Assembly (NCBI RefSeq): GCF_012848475.1
Contig: NZ_CP051666.1
Coordinates: forward strand, 395,501 to 459,500
Direction of reading: 5' to 3'
DNA length: 64,000 nt
From: Marinobacterium sp. LSUCC0821
Lineage (GTDB): Bacteria; Pseudomonadota; Gammaproteobacteria; Pseudomonadales; Balneatricaceae
Made by a program: the position numbers and the translations under genes
Notes under the pieces: model-generated
The model's input: only the letters and a program-made list of their open reading frames with translations
Told to the model about the DNA's origin: nothing
Database searches by the model: none
Shown here: positions 37,944 to 47,460 of the stretch, piece by piece
Numbering within the stretch: position 1 is the stretch's first letter
Layout of the letters: every line of letters begins with the position of its first letter

Positions 37944-38291
37944 ATGAAATTGCTTAACCGCTCGGGTATCTCTATTCGTCCTAAGCAGCCGTTCTATGAA
38001 TGGTTGCAGGCCAATTTTAATGAAGAGCTACCCACCTTCGAAGAGCTTTGCTCTGAAGGTAACATCTACCTTTTTGATGAGGTTGAGTCGGAAGAGGATT
38101 TCTCCAGCGCACTCGATCAGCACTGGGCTGCCATACTTGAGAATGAGTTGGGTGCTTGGGATGAATTTGGTGATTGCTGGCCAGAGCTAACGCGGGCAAC
38201 TTTTGATAGTTGGCTAGCCGTTGATCTTCAGTTAATGAGTTTCGATTTAAGCAAGCAGTCTTTAATGCGCGCTGACTTGGATATTGGTTAA
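37944..38291 (+). CDS. Hypothetical acidic protein
   Basis: 115 residues, acidic (many Glu/Asp) with tryptophans spaced through the chain. No recognised family. TTGAGGA ribosome site upstream. It lies 18 bp before the DUF3422 gene and probably shares its transcript. Confidence 0.65.
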   Translation: MKLLNRSGISIRPKQPFYEWLQANFNEELPTFEELCSEGNIYLFDEVESEEDFSSALDQHWAAILENELGAWDEFGDCWPELTRATFDSWLAVDLQLMSFDLSKQSLMRADLDIG

Positions 38292-38309
38292 AGTGTAGGG
38301 AAGGGCAGA

Positions 38310-39638
38310 ATGTCTAATCAGAGTGGTTTAGTTTGGCATGAAGATCGAGATTGGCTCTATGATGAGCTGCACTCACGCCCATTCCAACGTATCTCTGGTG
38401 ATGTCAGTATCACTCATATTGCTGTGCTTGCTAATCAACAGGAGCGTAAGGTCCAGAGCGAGCAGATTCAAAAGCTACTAAGTATGCTGGGCATGGAAAG
38501 TGATGCGGTCGATCAAGCGTGTAACATCTATACCTCAGATGACCTTCGTATTCGTTGGGAGCAGCACCTAGAGTTCACTTCACTCACCATCACCGATTCC
38601 CGTGAAGGGGTTGCCTCAACTCAGCCCTTCTTCACCACAGCCTTAGATCGCCTACCTGATGGTTGGTTAAGCCGCTACCCTGGTAAGACAGTAGCCGCCT
38701 TTCATATGCGTATTCAAAACCTTAAGGGTGCTCATTTACCTGCACCTAATGATGTTCGTGCGCAGTTGGATAACATGCAGATGATCGGCAGTTTGCCGCA
38801 AAACGGTGCTGCACAGATATGGACTACCTTCCGTACGCATGGCGATAACTTTGGTCGTTTCCTGATTTTTAATAACAGCATGTCCAAGGGCCAGATGGGT
38901 CGAATGGTGCAGCGTGTTATTGAGGTTGAGACCTACCGCCTTTTGGCTCTGCTAGGCCTTAAAGAGGCGCGTAATCTTTCTCCTGTGGTCGCTGATATGG
39001 ATAGCCGTATGGCAGACCTAACCCGTCGTCTCTCTACGGGTGAAAAATCGAATGACACAGAGCTATTGGGTGAGTTGATTAATCTATCTGCGGATATCGA
39101 AGCAGAGCGTGCCCGCACCACTTTCCGCTTTAACGCGAGCCGTTCGTACCACGATGTCATGGCAGCGCGTTTGGATGAGCTGCGTGAGGATGAGGTTTCG
39201 GGCCACCTCACTTTAAAAGAGTTTTTGATTCGCCGTCTAACGCCTGCTGTGCGTGGCTGTGAGACCATGCATAACCGATTGGATGACCTCTCCAGAAGGG
39301 TAAACCGAGCCTCTGATATGATGCGTACCCGAGTGGAGATGGCGATACAGAACCAGAACCAGCAGTTGCTCAGCTCAATGGATCGTCGATCACGCATTCA
39401 ATTGGCGATGCAGCACACGGTAGAGGGTCTATCGGTCGCAGCTATTAGCTACTATGCAGTGGGTCTGGTGAAATATCTGATTGATGCGGCTGTTACCGCG
39501 GGTGCCCCGATTGATAAAGAGATCTCGACTGGCATTTCAGTACCACTTGTTATTGGTACAGTTTGGTTTATTACGCGTAAAATACACAGTCGTTTTAAAA
39601 AGCTAGCAGAAGCCAAGGCAGAGGATGTTAATTCATGA
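38310..39638 (+). CDS. DUF3422 family protein
   Basis: 442 residues. The N-terminal DYLYDELHSRPF-type motif (here DWLYDELHSRPFQRI) marks the DUF3422 family. The C-terminus has two hydrophobic stretches (about 370-390 and 402-418) that suggest membrane attachment. Function unknown. Overlaps the BolA-like gene by 4 bp (ATGA). Confidence 0.85.
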   Translation: MSNQSGLVWHEDRDWLYDELHSRPFQRISGDVSITHIAVLANQQERKVQSEQIQKLLSMLGMESDAVDQACNIYTSDDLRIRWEQHLEFTSLTITDSREGVASTQPFFTTALDRLPDGWLSRYPGKTVAAFHMRIQNLKGAHLPAPNDVRAQLDNMQMIGSLPQNGAAQIWTTFRTHGDNFGRFLIFNNSMSKGQMGRMVQRVIEVETYRLLALLGLKEARNLSPVVADMDSRMADLTRRLSTGEKSNDTELLGELINLSADIEAERARTTFRFNASRSYHDVMAARLDELREDEVSGHLTLKEFLIRRLTPAVRGCETMHNRLDDLSRRVNRASDMMRTRVEMAIQNQNQQLLSSMDRRSRIQLAMQHTVEGLSVAAISYYAVGLVKYLIDAAVTAGAPIDKEISTGISVPLVIGTVWFITRKIHSRFKKLAEAKAEDVNS

Positions 39639-39952
39639 GTATCGAGTCACAAATTGAAACCAAGTTGAATGCCGGGTTAGCTCTTTCGCATCTAGAGATT
39701 ATCAACGAGAGCCATATGCACTCCGGTACTCGTTTGGATACCCACTTCAAACTTGTGGCCGTAAGTAATGATTTTGACGGTAAGCGCCTTATCCAGCGCC
39801 ACCAGACTATCTTTGGTCTGCTAAACGACATAATGCAAAACCCAATCCACGCTCTATCAATGCACCTATACACTGAAGCAGAGTGGGCTGAAAAGGCTGG
39901 TGTGGTTCCAGCTAGCCCGAACTGTATGGGTGGTTCTAAACACGATAAGTAG
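39635..39952 (+). CDS. BolA family protein
   Basis: 105 residues with the BolA core: HLEIINESHMHSG, THFKLVAVSNDFDGKRLIQRHQTIFGLL and HALSMHLYTEAEW. BolA/YrbA-type proteins work with monothiol glutaredoxins in Fe-S handling and some bind DNA. Translationally coupled to the DUF3422 gene. Confidence 0.92.
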   Translation: MSIESQIETKLNAGLALSHLEIINESHMHSGTRLDTHFKLVAVSNDFDGKRLIQRHQTIFGLLNDIMQNPIHALSMHLYTEAEWAEKAGVVPASPNCMGGSKHDK

Positions 39953-40032
39953 TTTGGAGTCCTATCGAAGATAGGGTTATCTTTTCTTTAAGAGCTAAAT
40001 TTAAAAAGCGTTCTACTCGCCTAAAGGCGACC

Positions 40033-40540
40033 AGCCTTACTTTTCCCTTGTCGGAAAAGTAAGCAAAAGGACACCCCGCTCCTTCGGCCTGCGGCACACT
40101 GCGCGCGATACTCTTTTTCTGAAGCTTATCAGGACCGCACAAACCGTTAATTGCTCCTGCATTAACGGAATACATGCCATCCTTGGCATTAAGTCGGCTT
40201 CCTGCCTCCGTTGTGCTCTTCGGCCCTCCATGGCCTCAGCCTGACAAGCTTTTAATCGAAAAAGAGCATCGTGCTCGTTCTCAGTCGGACGGGGAAACAG
40301 GGTGCCAAATTCGAATCGCGTGCCAGTCGTCCACGTCCGATCGAGAGTGAGTACGATGGTTTTTCACGGTTAAGAGTTCAATCGGCTGAGGCCTGGATGG
40401 CCGAAGTCTGCAACGGAGGCAGGAGCCGACTTTGCAGTGTCCTATTGGACTTCAGTGAAAAATCATTGAACGGAGCGTGCCGCAGGCCGAGTGAGCGTAG
40501 TCAGTTTTTGGGTACTTTTTGCTGACCAAAAAGTACCAAT
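40033..40540. repeat. ~0.5-kb structured intergenic inverted-repeat element
   Basis: The left arm (40033-40099) and right arm (40474-40540) are imperfect inverted copies sharing the GTGCCGCAGGCCGA word and TTTTTGGGTACTTTT-like ends. Each end carries its own perfect 11-bp hairpin: CTTACTTTTCC/GGAAAAGTAAG (40036-40063) and GGTACTTTTTG/CAAAAAGTACC (40511-40537). Inner blocks also pair: 40111-40127 with 40248-40268, and GGCTGAGGCC/GCAACGGAGGCAGG words at 40200-40245 with 40383-40432. Open frames inside look incidental. It is probably a non-autonomous MITE-like or structured RNA element. Confidence 0.65.
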
Positions 40541-40638
40541 GACCAGACTTTAGGCTGGGTATTCGCTTTTGATCTAGCTATAGCTTTTAAAAAAGTAACA
40601 GCGACAGGCTGAAAGCCCATCACCGCATTTAAATTAAG

Positions 40639-41916
40639 TTATTTGGTAACTTGAGCAAACAGATCGAAGTACTCTGGGAATGTTTTGCGGGTACAGCCTG
40701 GATCATTGATGGTGATCGGGTTGTTGCCGAAAGCGGCTAGTGAGAAACACATCGCCATACGATGGTCATCGTAGGTATCGATGGCTGCGCTCTGTACTTC
40801 TGCTGGTGGAGTGATTTCGATGTAGTCTTCACCTTCAACAACCTCTGCACCCACTTTACGAAGCTCTGTGGCCATGGCGTTAAGACGGTCGGTCTCTTTA
40901 ACGCGCCAGTTGTAGACGTTACGAATGGCAGTAGGGCCTTCGGCAAATAGAGCTGCAGTTGCGATGGTCATTGCGGCATCTGGGATGGCGTTCAGGTCTA
41001 AATCTACACCTTTAAGCTCACCTTTAGTCACTTCAATCCAAGTAGGACCGTAAGTCACTTTAGCGCCCATTTTGCCCAGTACCTCAGCAAAGGCTTTGTC
41101 GCCCTGTATCGATTCAGACCCAACGCCGTAGACGCGGATGGTACCGCCAGCAATAGCAGCAGCTGCTAGGAAGTAAGAGGCAGAAGAGGCGTCGCCCTCT
41201 ACCATCACTTCGCCTGGTGACTTGTAGGTCTGACCCGCTTTAACAACAAAGCTCTCGTAGTTGTTGTTGATAACTTCTACACCGAACAGCTTCATCGTGT
41301 GAATAGTGATGTCGATGTACGGTTTAGAGACAAGCTCGCCATCCATCACAATCTCTAGGTCTTCTTTAGCAAGCGGTGCAGCCATTAGAAGGGCAGTTAG
41401 GAACTGACTAGAGATGTTGCCACGAATTGAGACACGGCCACCTTTTAGTCCCTGTGCATTGATCTTAAGCGGCGGGTAACCTTCGTCTTTTAGGTATTTA
41501 ATATCAGCACCTATTTGAACAAGCGCATCGATTAGGTCCTTAATAGGACGCTCATACATACGAGGCTCACCCGTCAGTGTGAATTCACCTTCACCTAGAC
41601 AAAGAGCTGCAGTAAGCGGACGCATTGCGGTACCAGCATTACCTAAAAACATCTCTGCTTGTTTGCAGGTGAATGCACCACCAACGCCTTTAACCACACA
41701 GCTACGACGATCGCTTGCTAATTCATAGCTAACGCCAAGTTCAGTTAATGCGTTAAGCATATGGCTGACGTCTGCGCTATCGAGAAGGTTGGTTACACGG
41801 GTCTCACCCTCAGCAAGAGCAGCTAAAAGCAGGATGCGGTTCGAAAGGCTTTTTGAACCAGGAAGTTGAACTTCGCCATTAGCAAAGCTGCGAGGTTGGA
41901 GTGTTAACGTTTCCAT
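40639..41916 (-). CDS. aroA: 3-phosphoshikimate 1-carboxyvinyltransferase (EPSP synthase)
   Basis: 425 residues. Class I AroA motifs: [20 protein letters not shown] near the N-terminus, [17 protein letters not shown] (phosphoenolpyruvate and shikimate binding, ~90-107) and [13 protein letters not shown] near the C-terminus. It makes EPSP from shikimate-3-phosphate and phosphoenolpyruvate in the aromatic amino-acid pathway. It stands alone here, away from serC or other aro genes. Confidence 0.97.
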   Translation of the reverse strand: METLTLQPRSFANGEVQLPGSKSLSNRILLLAALAEGETRVTNLLDSADVSHMLNALTELGVSYELASDRRSCVVKGVGGAFTCKQAEMFLGNAGTAMRPLTAALCLGEGEFTLTGEPRMYERPIKDLIDALVQIGADIKYLKDEGYPPLKINAQGLKGGRVSIRGNISSQFLTALLMAAPLAKEDLEIVMDGELVSKPYIDITIHTMKLFGVEVINNNYESFVVKAGQTYKSPGEVMVEGDASSASYFLAAAAIAGGTIRVYGVGSESIQGDKAFAEVLGKMGAKVTYGPTWIEVTKGELKGVDLDLNAIPDAAMTIATAALFAEGPTAIRNVYNWRVKETDRLNAMATELRKVGAEVVEGEDYIEITPPAEVQSAAIDTYDDHRMAMCFSLAAFGNNPITINDPGCTRKTFPEYFDLFAQVTK

Positions 41917-42010
41917 ATAACCATTGTGTCGAGAATTGGGTGAATTTTGAGCGCGCTAAGTTACTAGGAAACGGGTTTATTGTCTATTTTTGAGCCCTCT
42001 TTTCATTTAA

Positions 42011-42052
42011 TTGATGCGGGTCAATTTCCTTCTCGAATTGATAGGGCATAGT
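42011..42052 (+). promoter_or_regulatory. FNR/Anr-like promoter before the DUF465 gene
   Basis: TTGATGCGGGTCAA (42011-42024) differs from the FNR consensus at one base, and a -10-like CATAGT (42047-42052) sits at the class II distance, giving a start near 42059 and a ~29-nt leader. Confidence 0.45.
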
Positions 42053-42087
42053 AGCTCCATCGAATATCTGTTTTAGGAGTTACACAA

Positions 42088-42324
42088 ATGGTCGGCGAAC
42101 ATCACGATCTAGTTCACGAATTACCAGAAATGCGCGATCGCATTCACGAACTGAAAACATCAAACAACCACTTTGCACGTCTGTTTGATGAGTACCATGA
42201 AGTAACTAAACAGGTTGAGTTGATGGAGGCCGAAGTAACGCCTGCTGAAACTAGCCGTGAGGAAGAACTCAAAAAACGTCGTCTATCACTTAAGGATGAG
42301 TTATTTGCGATGTTGAAGGGGTAA
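42088..42324 (+). CDS. DUF465/YdcH family small protein
   Basis: 78 residues, almost entirely helical and charged (FARLFDEYHEVTKQVELMEAEV), typical of the DUF465/YdcH family. Function unknown. Strong ribosome site (AGGAG), its own terminator 39 bp after the stop, and a possible FNR-type promoter. Confidence 0.85.
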   Translation: MVGEHHDLVHELPEMRDRIHELKTSNNHFARLFDEYHEVTKQVELMEAEVTPAETSREEELKKRRLSLKDELFAMLKG

Positions 42325-42362
42325 GAGAGCGACTTTCATAGTGTCCTTTCGTTGCTATTCAG

Positions 42363-42392
42363 CCCGGCTTGAAAAAGACCGGGTTTTTTTTT
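42363..42392 (+). terminator. Rho-independent terminator after DUF465 gene
   Basis: CCCGG/CCGGG stem with an 11-base loop and a nine-T run, 39 bp after the stop codon. Confidence 0.88.
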
Positions 42393-42474
42393 GTCCTAAA
42401 TTTAATGTTTTGTAAGGTGACGTTTTTAGGAATTATGTCTAAGCTTTAACTAAATTGATTTTGTGAGGTTTGCT

Positions 42475-42939
42475 ATGCGTTTGAACAAACTTTTAGTCCT
42501 TTCGATTGCAGCGGTGACTTTGTCTGGCTGTGTGCAGCAGAGTCTGCAGGGAAATGTTTATACACGTTCTGAAGCGCGTCAGGTCCAGCAGTTGGAGTAC
42601 GCGACTGTTGAACAGGTAACGCCGGTTATTATTGAAGGCGACAAAAATAATCCGGTAGGTGTTGGTGCCGGTGCTATCGTCGGAGGTCTTGCTGGTTCAA
42701 CTATCGGTGGTGGTAAGGGCTCAAGTATTGCAACTGTCTTGGGTGCTGTTGCGGGTGGTCTAGCTGGACAAGCACTTCAAGAAGAGGCGACACGAGTTCA
42801 GGGGCAGGAGATTGTTCTGCGCATGGATAATGGCAAATTACTCTCTGTTGTTCAGGAAGTGGAGAATAATCTCTTCTTCAGAATTGGCGATAAAGTACGT
42901 GTGTTACGTTCTAACGGCACGGTGCGTGTAAGTTATTAA
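42475..42939 (+). CDS. Glycine-zipper outer-membrane lipoprotein (Pcp/SlyB-like)
   Basis: 154 residues from ATG 42475, which has GAGG six bases upstream; a GTG at 42463 is in frame but lacks one. Lipobox LSGC (Cys ~19) and a glycine-zipper double helix (VGVGAGAIVGGLAGSTIGGGKGS, AVAGGLAGQAL; ~61-103) followed by a small beta domain. Similar to SlyB-type lipoproteins, which sit in the outer membrane and support envelope integrity. Overlaps the next start (TAATG). Confidence 0.85.
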   Translation: MRLNKLLVLSIAAVTLSGCVQQSLQGNVYTRSEARQVQQLEYATVEQVTPVIIEGDKNNPVGVGAGAIVGGLAGSTIGGGKGSSIATVLGAVAGGLAGQALQEEATRVQGQEIVLRMDNGKLLSVVQEVENNLFFRIGDKVRVLRSNGTVRVSY

Positions 42940-43343
42940 TGACTCGTCCAGTTCTGAATCGGATCCATCATGCGGCGATAATCTGTAGTGATTATCGCCG
43001 CTCTAAACACTTCTATACCGATCTCTTAGGTCTCACTATATTGGATGAGAACTACCGCGCTGATCGTGACTCATACAAGTTAGATCTAGCCCTACCTGAT
43101 GGTGGTCAGGTGGAGCTCTTTAGTATGCCAGGCGCGCCTAAGCGGCCAAGCTTTCCTGAAGCGCAGGGGTTAAGACATTTGGCTTTCTCTGTATCAGATA
43201 TAGATCAATGGGTTGCATGGTTAACCTCGCACTCTATCGAAGTTGAGCCTATCCGTGTCGATCCCTATACAGGTATGCGTTTTACCTTTTTTAAAGATCC
43301 GGACGATCTGCCACTAGAGCTTTACGAGCAGGCAGCCCAATGA
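42939..43343 (+). CDS. VOC-family (glyoxalase-like) protein
   Basis: 134 residues with one vicinal-oxygen-chelate unit: IHHAAIICSDYRRSKHFYTDLLG at the start, a Glu in GGQVELFS, HLAFSVSDID, and the LPLELYE tail. Metal-ligand pattern (His9, Glu~60, His~80, Glu~130) is intact. Likely a GloA2/lyase-type enzyme; substrate unknown. Coupled to both neighbours by overlapping start/stop codons. Confidence 0.85.
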   Translation: MTRPVLNRIHHAAIICSDYRRSKHFYTDLLGLTILDENYRADRDSYKLDLALPDGGQVELFSMPGAPKRPSFPEAQGLRHLAFSVSDIDQWVAWLTSHSIEVEPIRVDPYTGMRFTFFKDPDDLPLELYEQAAQ

Positions 43344-44101
43344 ATATAACGCCTTTAGGCTGTAGCGGTGGGTTAGCAAAAAGCGCTGAAACAACAGCTT
43401 TTTTGGTCGATGACTTTCTGTTGCTTGATGGCGGTACTGGTGCCGCAACCCTATCAAAATCTGAACTGGATAGGGTGGAGTATCTTCTCCTGACGCATGC
43501 TCACTTAGATCATGTGGCGGGTATTGCTCTATTGATCGCTTCATTTGATGAAGGGCGTGCTGCACCGCTCAAAATTGTTGCGCCAAAGGTTGTGCTGGAT
43601 ACGCTTAAAACACACCTTTTCAATTGGCAGGTTTGGCCTGATTTTTCACAGATACCAAGTGCCGACGCGCCATTTATCGAGTATCTTGAGATTGAAGGTT
43701 GCCTTGAATTCGCAGGTCTGAAGGTCGAGGCAATTCCTCTAACACATACTGTCCCATCTTTTGCCTATCGGATTGAGAGTGACTTAAGTTCGATCTGTTT
43801 TTGTGGTGATACTGGTCCTACACACGAGTTGTGGCAACTGCTCAATAGCAAGCCTGTAGATCATCTCTTTATTGAACTCTCCTACTCTGATGCGGAGCAG
43901 GCGCTTGCGAGCGTTAGCGGTCATCATACGGTGAGCTCGCTAGTTGCAGATCTAAGCGAGTTGCAGCAATCCTGTGCGGTGCATTTGATGCATTTAAAGC
44001 CAGGGCAAGAGGATGAGATAAAGCGGGAGTTGGAACAGAAGCGGGCAGAGTTAGCGCATTCAACCAGCTTCTGTGAAGTAGGGCAGGTGATTAAGATTTA
44101 G
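43340..44101 (+). CDS. MBL-fold hydrolase, class II cyclic-nucleotide phosphodiesterase-like
   Basis: 253 residues of the metallo-beta-lactamase fold. Metal motif THAHLDHVAG, a later His in PLTHTVPSFAYRI, Asp in CFCGDTGPT, and a terminal His in VHLMHLKPGQ. The start MNITPLGCSGGLA and the overall layout resemble class II 3',5'-cAMP phosphodiesterases (PDEII/CpdP). A different small-molecule phosphoester is possible. ATGA overlap with the VOC gene. Confidence 0.75.
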   Translation: MNITPLGCSGGLAKSAETTAFLVDDFLLLDGGTGAATLSKSELDRVEYLLLTHAHLDHVAGIALLIASFDEGRAAPLKIVAPKVVLDTLKTHLFNWQVWPDFSQIPSADAPFIEYLEIEGCLEFAGLKVEAIPLTHTVPSFAYRIESDLSSICFCGDTGPTHELWQLLNSKPVDHLFIELSYSDAEQALASVSGHHTVSSLVADLSELQQSCAVHLMHLKPGQEDEIKRELEQKRAELAHSTSFCEVGQVIKI

Positions 44102-44139
44102 CCAATCACCTGTCTCTTTTCATTTGTAAGGTTTGGGTT

Positions 44140-44712
44140 TTATTTATCAGGTGCGTGGAAGTGCAGGTATAGATCAATAAGCACTTCAGGGATCTGGTCA
44201 CACATCTCTTCTGTAAGTGCGCGGTCCTTGCGGATATCACGAATCTCCTGCTCTTCGAAAAGATCAGATACAACCATGACTGGTAGAAGAAGGCCTGCAA
44301 CTTCCTCCTCCTCGTCACCGAACCAGCTATCTTCATGCAGGAATACACCCTCCATAAAGCCTTCAGCCCAGATCTGTAGCTCTGCAACTTCTTCATCGGT
44401 ATCAACGGTAAGTTCGCAAGGAAGTAGAATCTCTTGGTCGCCGTAAAGGTCGTTGCTGATGGTGCTGTTAAGCTTGCGAAGTAGGTTAGTCATTTCGCTA
44501 GCTTGGGCATCACTCTCCCAGTTTGGAGTGCCATCAAATACAAGTTCGATCCACTCAGCTTCTGGCGTGCGCTCGGGTGAGATGTTCAGTGCACATAGCA
44601 GACCGTGTGCGCCAACTAAATCGAGCGCTGATTCTGCAACCTGATCCGAGAGAAGAAAGTTCTCTAGTAGATCAAGTTCCTCTTCGCTAATAAGTGCCAC
44701 TGTGTTGCTCAT
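44140..44712 (-). CDS. UPF0149/YecA-type protein
   Basis: 190 residues, acidic, with the family hallmark LDLVGAHGLLCALNISPE near residue 30 and a helical remainder. Members are small cytoplasmic proteins of unknown role; the C-terminal SEC-C metal motif of full YecA is absent. Start has GAGGAG upstream. Confidence 0.8.
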   Translation of the reverse strand: MSNTVALISEEELDLLENFLLSDQVAESALDLVGAHGLLCALNISPERTPEAEWIELVFDGTPNWESDAQASEMTNLLRKLNSTISNDLYGDQEILLPCELTVDTDEEVAELQIWAEGFMEGVFLHEDSWFGDEEEEVAGLLLPVMVVSDLFEEQEIRDIRKDRALTEEMCDQIPEVLIDLYLHFHAPDK

Positions 44713-44811
44713 TCGAGACTCCTCTAATTACAGTAAGTGCTAGTGTACATCTAACACCCTATCAGAGGGTATGTTTATCGCTATATCTGATGACTTAGCT
44801 CAGCCCATGTT

Positions 44812-44817
44812 TATAAT
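44812..44817 (+). promoter_or_regulatory. -10 box immediately before recQ
   Basis: TATAAT ends six bases before the recQ ATG, so transcription would begin at or near the start codon. No Shine-Dalgarno-like sequence precedes the ATG. Confidence 0.45.
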
Positions 44818-44823
44818 AGCCGC

Positions 44824-46950
44824 ATGTTAGATTCCGCCCGCCATCAACTTCTTCACACCTTTGGTTTTTCAGAGTTTCGCGACCCGCAAGGCGAGGTGGT
44901 AGAAACTTTGCTGTCTGGCCAAGATGCGCTTGTCATCATGCCAACCGGTGGTGGTAAGTCACTATGTTATCAGTTGCCATCTCTTGTTCGTCCGGGAACT
45001 GGTGTGGTTGTTTCGCCGCTTATCGCTTTGATGCAGGATCAAGTGAGTGCGCTCTCGCAGTTGGGTATTAAGGCTGGTTGTCTCAACTCAGCTATCGACT
45101 TTGAGCAGATTCAATCGACTGAACAGATGCTGCTTAACGGTGAGTTGGATCTTTTATATATAGCCCCAGAACGACTACTTCAGCCGCGTACCTTGGCTCT
45201 GTTGCAGCGTGCAAAATTAGCGCTCTTTGCAATTGATGAGGCGCACTGTGTATCGCAGTGGGGGCACGACTTTAGACCTGAGTATCTCCAGCTAGGTCAG
45301 CTTTCAGAACTTTTCCCAGGTGTGCCCCGCGTTGCGCTTACTGCAACTGCAGATGCTCGTACTCAACAGGAGATTGTTGATCGTCTTGGTTTGGGTTCTG
45401 GGCGTGTATTCATTAAAGGTTTTGACCGCCCCAACATTCGTTACCGCATCATGCAGAAGGATAGGGCACGCGAACAGCTACTTAACTTTATCCGTACAGA
45501 ACATGCCCAAGATGCAGGGATTGTCTACTGCATGTCGCGTAAACGGGTCGAAGATACTGCTGCCTGGTTAAGTGAGCGAGGATTTAACGCCCTGCCATAC
45601 CATGCAGGCCTATCTGCTCAACTGCGTGAACACCATCAGCATCGCTTCTTAACAGAAGATAACGTCATTATGGTGGCAACTATTGCGTTCGGTATGGGTA
45701 TCGATAAGCCTAATGTGCGATATGTGGCTCACTTGGATCTTCCGAAATCTGTTGAAGCCTACTACCAAGAGACAGGGCGTGTAGGTCGTGATGGTCAAGC
45801 AGCTAACGCTTGGATGGTCTATGGTCTGCAGGATGTGATTTTTCAGCGCCAGATGTTAGAGGCGGGCCAAGCGCCTGCTGAACAGAAACGGATAGAGCGA
45901 CAAAAACTTGAGGCGATGTTGGGGTTGTGTGAAATCACCAGTTGTCGTCGACAGGTGCTGCTCTCCTATTTTGGCGAATCAGAACATCAGCCCTGTGGTA
46001 ATTGTGATAACTGTATTGACCCGCCAGAGGTGTGGGAAGGTACTGAAGTTGCTCGCAAAGCTTTGTCGGCGGTCTATCGCAGTGGTCAGTTGTTCGGTGT
46101 AAATGCAGTTATAGATATTCTATTGGGCGAACATAACGATCGCTCGCATGAGCGTGGCCACGATAAACTGTCTGTCTGGGGGATTGGCAAAGAGTTGGAC
46201 CGCAACGCCTGGCGTTCGGTATTTCGCCAGCTCGTGGCGCGTGGTTACCTTCAGGTTACGGCTGATCATGGCACCCTCTATCTTGCCGAGCAGTGTCGAC
46301 CTCTTCTTAAAGGTGAAGAGCAGATTGAGCTTCGCAAAGATAAGCGTAAGTTACGCACTTCGACATCTAGCTCGAAATCCCGTAAGCCTGAGATGCAACT
46401 CGATGCTGAGGACTTTAAGCTTTGGGAAGCACTGCGAGCTTGTCGAAAAACGCTTGCCGATGAGCAGGATGACCCTCCATATGTGATATTCCATGACGCA
46501 ACGTTGATGGAGATGGTTGAGCGTAAGCCGACCTCCTCAATGCAACTGCGACGTATCTCTGGGATTGGCGATCGTAAGCTCGATCTTTATGGCGAGGCGT
46601 TCCTTGAAGTGATCAATGAAGCGCTCTCGGAAGATAAGGCCAAAGAGGTTGATTATCAGAAAGAGGAGGTGCTGCAGCTCTACCGTATCGGTATGAGTGT
46701 GGAGCAGATCTCAGCAAAGGTGCACCTTTCACCCCAACAGCTTATGAATATTCTTGCTGAGTGGATCGGTGCTGGCGCTATCTCACTCACCGAAGTTGTT
46801 GAGTTGCCATTGACTGAAATCTCTCAGATCGAGCAGGAGATTATCACCAGTGCGGCTGTTAACGGAGCATCATTAAAGCCTGTATTCGATCATTTTGCTG
46901 GCGCCTATAGTCTGGGTGTGTTGCGTTGTGTGCAGGCGGCGATGCAGTAG
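44824..46950 (+). CDS. recQ: ATP-dependent DNA helicase RecQ
   Basis: 708 residues. SF2 helicase motifs: [17 protein letters not shown] (Walker A), [20 protein letters not shown] (motif II plus the RecQ aromatic loop), and [11 protein letters not shown] zinc-binding cysteines CEITSCRRQ...CGNCDNC (~382-405) and a C-terminal HRDC-like region (~520-600). It unwinds duplex and Holliday-type substrates in recombinational repair. The C-terminal ~100 residues extend beyond typical length (E. coli about 609) with an extra helical domain. Confidence 0.95.
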   Translation: MLDSARHQLLHTFGFSEFRDPQGEVVETLLSGQDALVIMPTGGGKSLCYQLPSLVRPGTGVVVSPLIALMQDQVSALSQLGIKAGCLNSAIDFEQIQSTEQMLLNGELDLLYIAPERLLQPRTLALLQRAKLALFAIDEAHCVSQWGHDFRPEYLQLGQLSELFPGVPRVALTATADARTQQEIVDRLGLGSGRVFIKGFDRPNIRYRIMQKDRAREQLLNFIRTEHAQDAGIVYCMSRKRVEDTAAWLSERGFNALPYHAGLSAQLREHHQHRFLTEDNVIMVATIAFGMGIDKPNVRYVAHLDLPKSVEAYYQETGRVGRDGQAANAWMVYGLQDVIFQRQMLEAGQAPAEQKRIERQKLEAMLGLCEITSCRRQVLLSYFGESEHQPCGNCDNCIDPPEVWEGTEVARKALSAVYRSGQLFGVNAVIDILLGEHNDRSHERGHDKLSVWGIGKELDRNAWRSVFRQLVARGYLQVTADHGTLYLAEQCRPLLKGEEQIELRKDKRKLRTSTSSSKSRKPEMQLDAEDFKLWEALRACRKTLADEQDDPPYVIFHDATLMEMVERKPTSSMQLRRISGIGDRKLDLYGEAFLEVINEALSEDKAKEVDYQKEEVLQLYRIGMSVEQISAKVHLSPQQLMNILAEWIGAGAISLTEVVELPLTEISQIEQEIITSAAVNGASLKPVFDHFAGAYSLGVLRCVQAAMQ

Positions 46951-46970
46951 CTTTTGGAAACCTTAACGTG

Positions 46971-47390
46971 ATGGCTGATTGGTCACTTTTTCTCTCTGCT
47001 TTTATCTCATCAACGCTTCTGCCGGGTGGGTCCGAACTGCTGCTTGGCTATCAAGTGAATGCATCTCCGGAGCGCTGGCTATCATTGGTTGCTATAGCAA
47101 CGGCAGGTAATCTGCTCGGTTCGATGGTTACCTTTGCCATGGGGTGGTGGGTTGCGTCACGTTACCCAGCAAAATTTTTAAACAAACCAAACGATCTTAA
47201 AGCGTCGACGCTCCTGCAGCGGTTAGGTCCTTTTGCGCTTTTACTGGCGTGGCTTCCCATCATTGGTGATCCGCTCTGTCTAGTTGCAGGCTGGTTGCGT
47301 TTTAATATTGGCTTGAGTCTGCTACTTATCGGTGTAGGGAAGCTATTTCGATATATAGTTGTCGCGACAGCTGTACTTGAGGTGCTCTGA
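46971..47390 (+). CDS. yqaA: YqaA-family (DedA-like) membrane protein
   Basis: 139 residues from ATG 46971. Typical YqaA text: FISSTLLPGGSELLLGY, several membrane helices and LGPFALLLAWLPIIGDPLCLVAGWLR, the DedA-superfamily re-entrant motif. Inner membrane, function unknown; related DedA proteins carry lipids. It starts 20 bp after the recQ stop and is probably cotranscribed with it. Confidence 0.85.
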   Translation: MADWSLFLSAFISSTLLPGGSELLLGYQVNASPERWLSLVAIATAGNLLGSMVTFAMGWWVASRYPAKFLNKPNDLKASTLLQRLGPFALLLAWLPIIGDPLCLVAGWLRFNIGLSLLLIGVGKLFRYIVVATAVLEVL

Positions 47391-47460
47391 TTTCAGTTCG
47401 CCCAACCTTTAGTTATAATCGCCGCCTCGCAAAACCAGAATCCCTAAATAGGTCCATCTA

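Noticed and set aside
37646-38310. mksG/jetD candidate after mksB
   Set aside because: Only REP repeats and a 115-residue acidic protein follow; no nuclease motif or Toprim-like pattern is visible.
40271-40525. 84-codon open frame inside the structured element
   Set aside because: It runs through the inverted-repeat arms and lacks a ribosome site; better explained as chance in non-coding DNA.
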